Shown in pieces: positions 35,594 to 46,351 of a stretch of 64,000 nucleotides of DNA; position 1 is the first letter of the stretch; the number at the start of each line of letters is the position of its first letter. This stretch comes from Pseudomonadota bacterium. GTDB taxonomy: Bacteria > Pseudomonadota > Gammaproteobacteria > Burkholderiales > Rhodocyclaceae. The stretch lies in NCBI GenBank assembly GCA_018240785.1, contig JAFEFC010000011.1, forward strand, positions 63,435 through 127,434. Direction: 5' to 3'. A model generated the notes under the pieces. It was not told the DNA's origin. It was given only the letters and a program-made list of their open reading frames with translations, and ran no database searches. The position numbers and the translations under genes are program-made.

Positions 35594-38500
35594 ATGCGCA
35601 GCCTGTCCGTCAACCTCCTGATCTCCCTCGCGTATGCGCTGACGGGCGCAGTGGCGCTCCAGTTCACCGTGCCGCCAGGGTATACCGCGGCCGCGTTCCC
35701 GCCCGCCGGCATCGCCCTGTCCGCCCTGCTCATCTTTGGCCTGCGCTCGTGGCCAGCGGTCTATCTCGGATCCCTGGTCGTGCAGATCTTCGCCTCCTGG
35801 CCGATGCTCGGCGAGCCGGGCTGGAACCCGCTCGGCCTGCTGATCGTCCCGCTGGGCGCCAGCCTGCAGGCGGTGGCCGGCGCGCTTCTCGCACGACGGC
35901 TGATCGATTTCCCGAACGCCCTCGACACGCCGCGCTCGGTCCTGCGGTTCCTGGGCGTGGCTGCTCCGGTGAGTTCCCTCATCAGCCCGTCAATCGCCAT
36001 TCCTGCCCTGGTCTGGGCGAAGGTGATCCCTGTCAGCGAGGCCGCCTTCAACTGGTGGAGCTGGTGGGCCGGGGACACGCTGGGCGTGCTGATCGCGGCG
36101 CCGCTGATGTTCGTGCTGGCAGGCAGGCCTGCGGCAGCGTGGCGGTCGCGACGGGCGGGCGTGGCCATACCGATGGCCATCGCACTGGTACTTCTGGGAC
36201 TGGCCCATCGCCAGGTCATGCGTTGGGAAGACCAGCGCGTCGAAGTGCAGTTCGCCCGCGATGCGGAACATTTTGCCGAACGCCTGAACAAGCGGCTCGG
36301 CGTGCAGCTCGACGTGCTGCTTTCCATCGAACGCCTGATGGTCGTCAGCCCGGCCCTGAACCGCAGCGAATTCGGCGAATTCGTCCACCCCTGGATGCAG
36401 GCCCACCCGGGTACCCAGAGCCTGAACTGGAGTCCGCTGGTGCGGCACGCCGACCGCGCTGCGTTCGAGGAGAAGATGCGCGCGGAAGGGCTGGACGGAT
36501 ACACGATCCTCGACCGGGATGAAGAAGGCCGGACATTTCCGGCAGTGGAGCACGACGAGTACCTGCCGAACGCCTATGTCGAGCCATTCGCGAACAACCG
36601 CAACGCCGTCGGCCTGAATCCGCTGTCGCTGCCGGTGGCTGCGCAAGCGCTCGCGAAGACGCGCGAAACCGGCCTGCCGGTTGCGACACCGGCCATCCGT
36701 CTGGTTCAGGAAAGCGGATCGCAGCTTGGCGTGATGATCTACAGGGCGGTGCGCGAGCCCGGCACCGGACGCACGCTCGGCGTGATTTCGGCGGCCCTGC
36801 GCATGGACGACGTGCTCGCCTCGGCAGCTGACGAGGGTGCCGCCACGGGAATCGAACTCTGCCTGACGGATCTCTCCGCTGCCAGCGAGTCTGCTCGCCT
36901 GTCGGGCACGCCCGATTGCCAGTTGCCAGCCTGGATCGATCGCCAGGTCTCCCACCGCACGCGCATTGCCTTTGCCGGGCGCGAATGGGAGCTTCGCAGC
37001 CGCGCGACCGCAGCCTACCTCGACACCTTGCGCGGCTGGGCCGCGTGGTCGACGATCGCCGCCGGACTCCTTGCCACCGGCATGCTCGGTGCATTGCTGC
37101 TGATCACGACCGGAAGCCGCCGCCGCATTACCGGGCTCGTGGAGCAACGCACCGCAGAGCTTGAGGCGACGAGCGCCCGCCTCAACGAGAAACAGGAAGC
37201 GCTGGCCGACGCCCAGCGCATTGCCCGCATGGGAAGCTGGGAAACCGTCCCGGGTAGCAAGGTGCTGCGGGCCTCGACGATGCTGCACCAGCTCCTGGGT
37301 TGCGATCAGCAGAAACTGAAATCCGTCGACGACCTGATCGCCGCCGTTTCGCCCGACAGCAGGAAATCCCTGCGCAAGGCGTTCGAATCCCTGGCCGAGA
37401 CGCCGGGACGCATGGCGCTGGACTGCCGCATCGGCACGTCGTCGCCGCGAATCCTGCAGTTCCGCATCGAAAGCGAATGGCGCGATGGACGCCTCATCCG
37501 GCTGCGCGGCACCGCCCAGGACGTGACCAGCGCGCGAGAGGCGCAAGCGCAGATCCAGTACCTGGCCCACTACGACACGCTGACTGGCCTGCCCAACCGC
37601 AGCGCCTGGCAGGAGCGCGCGCGCGCGGCGCTGGTTGCCGCCCAGCGCCATGGCGACGCGCTGGCGGTGCTGTTCCTCGATCTGGACAATTTCAAGACGG
37701 TGAACGACTCCCTCGGGCATCCCGCAGGCGATCGCCTGCTCGCCGCTGTCGCACGCCGGCTGAGCGCGTGCATTCGCGGTGAGGATCTGCTGGCCCGCCT
37801 CGGCGGCGACGAATTTGTCGCGCTGTTGCCCCGTCTCACCCATTCCGAGGATGCAGCCGTGGTGGCAAGCAAGATGATCGACGTGCTCTCGCACCCGGTG
37901 CACATCGACGATCACGACCTGCACCTGTCCGTCAGCATCGGCATCGCGCTGTTCCCCGAGGATGGCACCGAAGGCGACACCCTGCTCAAGCACGCCGACA
38001 CCGCCATGTACAGCGCCAAGGAGGCCGGGCGCAACAACTACAAGTTCTTCGTCCCCGAGATGAACGCACGCGCGACCGAGCGCCTGCGCCTGGAGAATGA
38101 CCTTCGGCGCGCACTGGAGCGCAACGAACTGGTCCTGCACTACCAGCCGCAGATCGAGACGGCAACCGGCGCCCCCTACGGCTGCGAGGCGCTGGTGCGG
38201 TGGATCCAGCCCGAACGCGGCCTCATTCCACCCGACCAGTTCATTCCGCTGGCGGAATCCACCGGCCTGATCGTGCCGCTGGGCGAATGGGTGCTGCGGC
38301 AGGCCTGTCTGCAGCAGGTGGCGTGGCAACGCGCGGGGCTTCCCCGGCTGCTGGTGGCGGTGAACATCTCGGCCCTGCAGTTCCACAAGCCTGATTTCGT
38401 CGATCGCGTGTCGTCCGTGCTGGCGGAGACCGGTGCGGACCCTGCGTGCATCGAACTCGAGATCACCGAAAGCGCACTCATGCAGCCAGGCGACGACCTC

Positions 38501-38917
38501 ACCGCGCGCCTGCTGAAGCTGGTGGACCTGGGGCTCACCCTGGCGCTGGACGATTTCGGCACCGGCTACTCCAGCCTCGCCTACCTGAAGCGCCTGCCGA
38601 TCGGCCGGCTCAAGATCGACCGCTCCTTCGTGGACGACCTGCCGGGTAATGCCGAGGATGCCGCAGTCGCATCCGCGGCGCTGTCACTGGCCCGCGACCT
38701 CGGTATGGAAGTGGTGGCCGAAGGCGTGGAAGACCATGCACAGCGGACCTATCTCACCGAGCGCGGCTGTCATGCGATGCAAGGCTACCTCTTCTCACGT
38801 CCGCTGCCCGCCGACATGTTCGAGAAATGGATGGCCAATTTCGTCTCCGCGGCGCATCCCGCAGCGTCTCCTGCGGCGGACATCAGAGCGCGCCTGCACG
38901 AAGCGAACACCGCCTGA
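35594..38917 (+). CDS. MASE1-CHASE-GGDEF-EAL cyclic di-GMP signalling protein
   Basis: A 1107-residue membrane regulator. An N-terminal MASE1-like region (about eight helices, residues 1-215; FPPAGIALSALLIFGLRSWP) is followed by a CHASE periplasmic sensor domain (about 235-480; GEFVHPWMQAHPGTQSLNWS), another membrane segment, a PAS-like segment (600-640), a GGDEF domain with intact GGDEF at about 737-741, and an EAL domain with EAL at 865-867 and DDFGTGYSSLAYLKRLPIGR. Both catalytic signatures look complete, so the protein may make or degrade c-di-GMP depending on the signal. The longer frame upstream is not used because the ATG at 35594 begins the MASE1 helix. Confidence 0.92.
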   Translation: MRSLSVNLLISLAYALTGAVALQFTVPPGYTAAAFPPAGIALSALLIFGLRSWPAVYLGSLVVQIFASWPMLGEPGWNPLGLLIVPLGASLQAVAGALLARRLIDFPNALDTPRSVLRFLGVAAPVSSLISPSIAIPALVWAKVIPVSEAAFNWWSWWAGDTLGVLIAAPLMFVLAGRPAAAWRSRRAGVAIPMAIALVLLGLAHRQVMRWEDQRVEVQFARDAEHFAERLNKRLGVQLDVLLSIERLMVVSPALNRSEFGEFVHPWMQAHPGTQSLNWSPLVRHADRAAFEEKMRAEGLDGYTILDRDEEGRTFPAVEHDEYLPNAYVEPFANNRNAVGLNPLSLPVAAQALAKTRETGLPVATPAIRLVQESGSQLGVMIYRAVREPGTGRTLGVISAALRMDDVLASAADEGAATGIELCLTDLSAASESARLSGTPDCQLPAWIDRQVSHRTRIAFAGREWELRSRATAAYLDTLRGWAAWSTIAAGLLATGMLGALLLITTGSRRRITGLVEQRTAELEATSARLNEKQEALADAQRIARMGSWETVPGSKVLRASTMLHQLLGCDQQKLKSVDDLIAAVSPDSRKSLRKAFESLAETPGRMALDCRIGTSSPRILQFRIESEWRDGRLIRLRGTAQDVTSAREAQAQIQYLAHYDTLTGLPNRSAWQERARAALVAAQRHGDALAVLFLDLDNFKTVNDSLGHPAGDRLLAAVARRLSACIRGEDLLARLGGDEFVALLPRLTHSEDAAVVASKMIDVLSHPVHIDDHDLHLSVSIGIALFPEDGTEGDTLLKHADTAMYSAKEAGRNNYKFFVPEMNARATERLRLENDLRRALERNELVLHYQPQIETATGAPYGCEALVRWIQPERGLIPPDQFIPLAESTGLIVPLGEWVLRQACLQQVAWQRAGLPRLLVAVNISALQFHKPDFVDRVSSVLAETGADPACIELEITESALMQPGDDLTARLLKLVDLGLTLALDDFGTGYSSLAYLKRLPIGRLKIDRSFVDDLPGNAEDAAVASAALSLARDLGMEVVAEGVEDHAQRTYLTERGCHAMQGYLFSRPLPADMFEKWMANFVSAAHPAASPAADIRARLHEANTA

Positions 38918-38926
38918 CAAGACAAC

Positions 38927-38948
38927 GGGCCGGTTGATCCACCGGCCC
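38927..38948. terminator. Bidirectional hairpin between the GGDEF-EAL gene and clpB
   Basis: GGGCCGG and CCGGCCC, 7 bp, with an 8-nt loop, 10 bp after the upstream stop and 35 bp before the end of the convergent clpB gene. No strong T-run. Confidence 0.6.
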
Positions 38949-38982
38949 GCCCTGCTGTCGCTGCGACGTCGCGCACGCCCGC

Positions 38983-41568
<2,586 letters not shown>

Positions 41569-41658
41569 CGCGGACACCCCTCATTGGATATTGAACTGCT
41601 CCCTATCTGGGGCGGAATCCACGGGCTTCAAGGGCGCAGGCTGGACGCAGCCGGAATC

Positions 41659-43704
41659 TCAGTCGAAAGGTCTGCTGTTGCCCGGGAGCTGCGGATAGCG
41701 CACGTAATCGACCAGATCCTGGATCTCCTGCGGCGGGGGCGGCGTCAGCAGGCTGACCACGATAATGGTCACAAAGCCGAGCGGCACCCCGAACACCCCC
41801 GCAGAAATGGGGTTGATATCGAACCACGCGCCGCTCATCGACCCGCCGAAGAAGGGATGCGTGCGCGCCATGTAGTAAAGCGTGACCGCCAGGCCGGCGA
41901 GCATGCCTGCCACCGCGCCGGGCCGGTTCGCGCGTTTCCAGAAGATGCCCAGCACCAGGGCCGGAAAGAAGGCCGACGCGCCGATCGAGAACGCCAGCCC
42001 CACCAGGAACAGGATGTTGTCCGGTCGCAGCGAGGCCACCCAGGCGGCGACCGCGGCAACGACCAGCAGTTGCGACTTGGAGATCACGAGCCGTCGCTGG
42101 GTTGTCGCTTCCGGGTTGATCACCTTGAAGTAAAGGTCGTGCGAAAGCGCGTTGGAGATCGTCAGCAGCAGACCATCGGCGGTCGACAGCGCGGCCGCCA
42201 GGCCGCCCGCCGCCACCAGGCCCGACACCACATAGGGCAGGCCGGCAATCTCCGGCGTGGCGAGCACGATCACGTCGGTGTTGAGGCTCAGTTCAGCCAG
42301 TTGCAGCACGCCATCGCCGTTCATGTCCTCGATGCGCACCAGTCCGACCTTGCCCCAGGACACCACCCAGTCCGGCAGGATATTGAGCGTCGAGCCGACC
42401 AGATCGTAGTAGACCACCCACTTCGCGAACACCGCGTAGGCTGGCGCCGTGACGTAGAGCATGAAGATGAAGAACAGCGACCACAGCACCGAGCGGCGCG
42501 CCTCGACGACACCTGGCGTCGTGTAGTAGCGCATCAGCACGTGCGGCAAGGCGGCGGTACCGACCATCAGCACGAACATCAGCGCCAGGAAATTGTTGCG
42601 CACCACGCGGGATTCCGCCTCGCTCGCCCCCGGATGCGCCTCTGCATGACGTGGCGGTGGCCGTGCGCGCTCCAGCGCCTCACCACGGATGCGCTCCCAG
42701 CGTTGTCGTGCGTCGTCCGGCGAACGCGGCAGGTCGCGCAGCGCGCGCTCGGCGTGCGCGATCTCGCGCGCCGGCGCGGTATCGAGCCGCAGGCGGTTCA
42801 GGCGCTCCACAAGCTGGGTGCGCTCCACCTCGAGCGACAGCGGAAGTTCGGCGATCTTGCGCGCGTATTCGTCGGCACGCTGACGATAGAGGTTGCGCAC
42901 CTCGATCTCGCTGGGCGCATCGAAGAGCTCGGCCTCGCGCGCGGTGATCTGCTGCAGGACGCCGCCGTACACCGCCTGCGGAATCGGGATGCCGGTCAGC
43001 TTGTAGGACAGGATCACCACCGGGACGAGGTAGGCGACGATCAGGATCACGTACTGCGCCACCTGCGTCCACGTGACGGCGCGCATGCCGCCGAGGAAGG
43101 AGCACACCAGGATGCCGGCGAGGCCGACGAAAAGGCCGATCTCGAACTCCATGCCGACGAAGCGGCTGGTGACCAGGCCGACGCCGTAGATCTGCGCGAC
43201 CAGATAGACGAAGCTCGCCAGCACCGTGGCAGCAAGCCCGACCACGCGTGCGACGTTGCCCTGGTAACGCGCACCGAGGAAATCGGGGATGGTGTATTGG
43301 CCGAATTTGCGCAGGTAGGGCGCGAGCAGCAACGCCACCAGGACGAAGCCGCCTGTCCATCCGGTAACGAAGGCCAGGCCCTCGAAGCCGGAAAAATACA
43401 GCGTCCCGGCCAGCCCGATGAACGACGCCGCGCTCATCCAGTCCGCCGCGGTGGCCATGCCGTTGAACACGGCCGGCACGCGCCGGCCGGCGACGTAATA
43501 CTCGGACACGTCCGACGTCCGGCTCATGACGCCGATGAAGGCGTAGATCGCGATCGTCATGAACAGGAAGACATGCCCGATCACCCGTTGCGACAGGCCG
43601 AAATGCTCACCGACGGCCAGCAGGCCGAGGAACAGGATGAAACCGCCCGTGTACCACGTGTAGTAACGCCGCAGGCGCCGCGCAAAGGCGGACTGGTGCC
43701 TCAT
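41659..43704 (-). CDS. Sodium:solute symporter, VC_2705 (ActP-like large) subfamily
   Basis: A 681-residue SSS-family carrier, likely for acetate or other short-chain monocarboxylates. The SSS core is clear (AGRRVPAVFNGMATAADWMS, GMRAVTWTQVAQYVIL, ALSTADGLLLTISNALSHDL). About 130 residues are inserted near 250-380 as a charged, probably cytoplasmic helical segment, a mark of the large VC_2705 group. A loop near 460-471, IEDMNGDGVLQLAEL, matches a 12-residue EF-hand calcium loop. It is followed upstream by a kinase-like/exonuclease gene and a regulator, an arrangement shared with the acetate regulons of Pseudomonas and Vibrio. Confidence 0.88.
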   Translation of the reverse strand: MRHQSAFARRLRRYYTWYTGGFILFLGLLAVGEHFGLSQRVIGHVFLFMTIAIYAFIGVMSRTSDVSEYYVAGRRVPAVFNGMATAADWMSAASFIGLAGTLYFSGFEGLAFVTGWTGGFVLVALLLAPYLRKFGQYTIPDFLGARYQGNVARVVGLAATVLASFVYLVAQIYGVGLVTSRFVGMEFEIGLFVGLAGILVCSFLGGMRAVTWTQVAQYVILIVAYLVPVVILSYKLTGIPIPQAVYGGVLQQITAREAELFDAPSEIEVRNLYRQRADEYARKIAELPLSLEVERTQLVERLNRLRLDTAPAREIAHAERALRDLPRSPDDARQRWERIRGEALERARPPPRHAEAHPGASEAESRVVRNNFLALMFVLMVGTAALPHVLMRYYTTPGVVEARRSVLWSLFFIFMLYVTAPAYAVFAKWVVYYDLVGSTLNILPDWVVSWGKVGLVRIEDMNGDGVLQLAELSLNTDVIVLATPEIAGLPYVVSGLVAAGGLAAALSTADGLLLTISNALSHDLYFKVINPEATTQRRLVISKSQLLVVAAVAAWVASLRPDNILFLVGLAFSIGASAFFPALVLGIFWKRANRPGAVAGMLAGLAVTLYYMARTHPFFGGSMSGAWFDINPISAGVFGVPLGFVTIIVVSLLTPPPPQEIQDLVDYVRYPQLPGNSRPFD

Positions 43705-43741
43705 GCGCCAGACCTCGCCGCGCTTCCGGCCGCCGCTGGCA

Positions 43742-45961
43742 TCAGTACTTCACCCGCGCGTAGTAGGTCTTCTCGGCAGCCTCGCGCGCGTCGCGCAGGG
43801 TGTGGATCCCCTTCTCCGCCAGCAGCGGCAGCATCTTCAGGAACACCTCGGCGGTCACGATGGCATCGCCCAGCGCAGTGTGGCGGCCGATGATGGTGAG
43901 CCCGAGTCGCTCGGCGATCGCCTCCAGCCGGTGCGACTCCTGGTTGGGATGGATCACGGCCGACAGCAGCAGCGTGTCGAGCACCGGCTGGTCGAAGCGC
44001 AGCCCCGTGCTCGCCTCCTTGAGCTGCAGGAAGCGCATGTCGAAAGCGGCATTGTGCGCAACCAGCACCGTGTCGGCGGCGAAGGCGTGGAAGGCCGGCA
44101 GCACCTGGGCGATGCCGGGCTGGCCGCGCAGCATCGCCTCGGTAATGCCGTGGATCTCGGCCGACTCGGGCGCCAGCGGGCGGTCCGGATCCACCAGTTG
44201 CTCGAAGGATTCGCTGCGCAACAGCTTGCCGTTGAGGATGCGCGTGGCGCCGATCTGGATGATCTCGTCGCCCTGAGAAGGATTGAGGCCGGTCGTCTCG
44301 GTATCGAAGACCGTGTACACCAGCTCGGACAGCGGCCGATCGTCCAGCGCATGCGCCTGCTCCGACCACTTGAAGAGGTCGAAATCGTAGTACTCGGGCC
44401 GGCTCTCGCCGCGCAGGAAGACATCCGGTTCCACCTCGGCCTGCGGCGTCGCTACCGGCAGCAGGAGCCGGAAGAGCGCGCGATGCCGCACCTTCTCGCG
44501 TTCGAGCCACATCTCGCCGTCGTGGCGCTCGATCACGTCGCGCACGGTGAGCGGCGTGCTCTCGCCCTCCAGCCGCATCGGCTCGAGCTCCCAGCTCATG
44601 ACCGTCTCGGTGCTCATCGCCTGTCCGGACCAGATCAGGTCGAGATGCGCCCGCCGCCCCGCACCACTCAAGCGCAGACGCACCTCGCGCACCTCGAACT
44701 CGTCCGACAGCCGGCTCGCCAGATAGGTGAGCGCCTGCATCAGCGAGAAGCTGTCCACCTTCACCCACACCGACTCGTCGATCTCCTCGAGCTTGCACGG
44801 CAACTGCAGGCGCGCCTCGATGCGGCGCTGCATGGCCGCCACGAGGTCCACGCCGAGCATCTCCTCGAGCGGCCAGCGCGCCTTCAGCGAATCGGCGAAC
44901 TCGGTGGCGATGCCGTTCAGGCGCCGACTCATCGCCTGCACCTCGTCGCGGATCACGCCGCTGAAGCGCTCGCGCAGGTCGTCCTGCAGGTCGGGGTACT
45001 CGAGCATCTCGGCGGCCGCCCGCACATTGGCCAGCGCGGCGCGGTTGCCTTCGGTGAGGTCGTGAAGCATCTGGTCGCGGCGCGACTCGGTCTCGAAATG
45101 CCGCGTGATGTTGTCCAGCATCAGGATGAAGCCGGTGACGACACGCCGCCCCGCAGCACCATCGCCGGTGGCAGCCGGGCCGCTCTCCACCGTCGTCGCG
45201 GCGTCATCTTCCTCGGCCGGCGCAGCCAGCACCGGCGCCATCTGTACCCGCAGCAACTGACCTGCGCGGGTGGTGGTGACGAAGTTCGCCTGAGCCTGGG
45301 CTGCGCCGCGGCGCAGGCGCTGCTGGATGGTCTCCAGCGCGTGCGCCACCAGGCTGCGGTCGAAGACGCCGTAGATCGAGCGCCCGAGGCCGAGCAACTC
45401 GCTGCCACCGACAGCCGGCGCCTCGGACAACGCACGGAACTGCTGGCGCGCACGGCTGTTGTAAAGCAGGATGCGGCCGTCGAGGTTGCACACCACCACG
45501 CTCTGGGTCAGCTCGGACATCAACGCCGCAAGGCGGTTCTTTTCCTGCTCGACGGATTCCTTGGCGCAGGCGATCTGCGCCTCGACGTCGGTGAGCAGCG
45601 CATCGCGCTGTTCGGCCAGTTCGTTCACCGCCTGCGCCAGGTCGCGCACCTCGGGCGGCCCGTCCGGCTCCACGCGAAAGCCGCGGTTCGCCCCCAGCAT
45701 CAGGCGCAGGTTCTCGACCATGCGCAGCAGGCCCTGTACATACTGGCGAAACAGCGCGCGGAGCACGCCCACGCCCGCGGCAAGGCCGGCCACGGTGAGC
45801 AGCGTACCGAGCGAAAGGTGCGGTGCGATCAGTTCGACCAGCCGCGGGCGCGCGCTCTCCGGCGTCTCGACCCAGACCAGCAGCGCGGTCAGCAGGAAGG
45901 GGCCCGTCATCAACACGACGAGCACCACCACGGCAAGCACGAAGCGCGCGCGGGCAGACAC
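43742..45961 (-). CDS. Membrane sensor-like protein fused to a DEDDh exonuclease
   Basis: A 739-residue protein in three parts. Two membrane helices (7-30, 50-70) plus a HAMP-like linker precede a PAS-like region (VVCNLDGRILLYNSRARQQF) and a degenerate HisKA/HATPase region (residues about 310-480) that lacks the usual phosphorylatable HExxxP motif. The last 190 residues are a DnaQ-type 3'-5' exonuclease with Exo I FDTETTGL (Asp553, Glu555), Exo II LVAHNAAFDMRF and Exo III RHTALGDA (His694, Asp699): complete DEDDh. The GTG start is 3 nt after the receiver-regulator stop. Its place in the acetate-type operon is conserved with simpler nucleases in pseudomonads; the kinase-like front is unusual. 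Confidence 0.85.
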   Translation of the reverse strand: MSARARFVLAVVVLVVLMTGPFLLTALLVWVETPESARPRLVELIAPHLSLGTLLTVAGLAAGVGVLRALFRQYVQGLLRMVENLRLMLGANRGFRVEPDGPPEVRDLAQAVNELAEQRDALLTDVEAQIACAKESVEQEKNRLAALMSELTQSVVVCNLDGRILLYNSRARQQFRALSEAPAVGGSELLGLGRSIYGVFDRSLVAHALETIQQRLRRGAAQAQANFVTTTRAGQLLRVQMAPVLAAPAEEDDAATTVESGPAATGDGAAGRRVVTGFILMLDNITRHFETESRRDQMLHDLTEGNRAALANVRAAAEMLEYPDLQDDLRERFSGVIRDEVQAMSRRLNGIATEFADSLKARWPLEEMLGVDLVAAMQRRIEARLQLPCKLEEIDESVWVKVDSFSLMQALTYLASRLSDEFEVREVRLRLSGAGRRAHLDLIWSGQAMSTETVMSWELEPMRLEGESTPLTVRDVIERHDGEMWLEREKVRHRALFRLLLPVATPQAEVEPDVFLRGESRPEYYDFDLFKWSEQAHALDDRPLSELVYTVFDTETTGLNPSQGDEIIQIGATRILNGKLLRSESFEQLVDPDRPLAPESAEIHGITEAMLRGQPGIAQVLPAFHAFAADTVLVAHNAAFDMRFLQLKEASTGLRFDQPVLDTLLLSAVIHPNQESHRLEAIAERLGLTIIGRHTALGDAIVTAEVFLKMLPLLAEKGIHTLRDAREAAEKTYYARVKY

Positions 45962-45964
45962 CGC

Positions 45965-46333
45965 TCAAGCCTCCAGCAGGCTGCGCACTTTTTCCACCAG
46001 CTCCTTGGTCGAGAAGGGCTTGGTCATGTAGGCGTCGGCGCCCAGTGCCAGCCCCTTGCTCACTTCGGTATCGCGCCCTTTCGCCGTCAGCATCATGATG
46101 CGCACCGACGCCAGCGCGGGGTCGGCCCGCACCTCCTGGCAGACGTCGAAGCCGCTCTTCCTGGGCATCATCACGTCGAGCAGCACCAGATCGGGACGGC
46201 CCTCGCGAATGCGCTGCACCGCCTCCTCGCCGTCGTTCGCGATCGTCACCTCGTAGCCCTCGCGCTTCATGAGGAATTCCAGCGAGATGACGATGTTCTG
46301 CTCGTCGTCGGCGATCAGGATCTTCTTTTTCAT
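45965..46333 (-). CDS. Stand-alone receiver-domain response regulator
   Basis: A single CheY-like receiver domain (122 residues): acidic pocket ADDE at 8-11, phosphoacceptor Asp53 ([13 protein letters not shown]), Thr/Ser at 83 and Lys105 ([11 protein letters not shown]). No DNA-binding output domain, unlike CrbR. It follows the SSS-histidine kinase by 18 bp and precedes the kinase-like/exonuclease by 3 bp, so it is probably the direct partner of one of these. It may act by protein-protein contact or as a phosphate sink. Confidence 0.93.
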   Translation of the reverse strand: MKKKILIADDEQNIVISLEFLMKREGYEVTIANDGEEAVQRIREGRPDLVLLDVMMPRKSGFDVCQEVRADPALASVRIMMLTAKGRDTEVSKGLALGADAYMTKPFSTKELVEKVRSLLEA

Positions 46334-46351
46334 GTGTTCCTCCCCGGAGCG

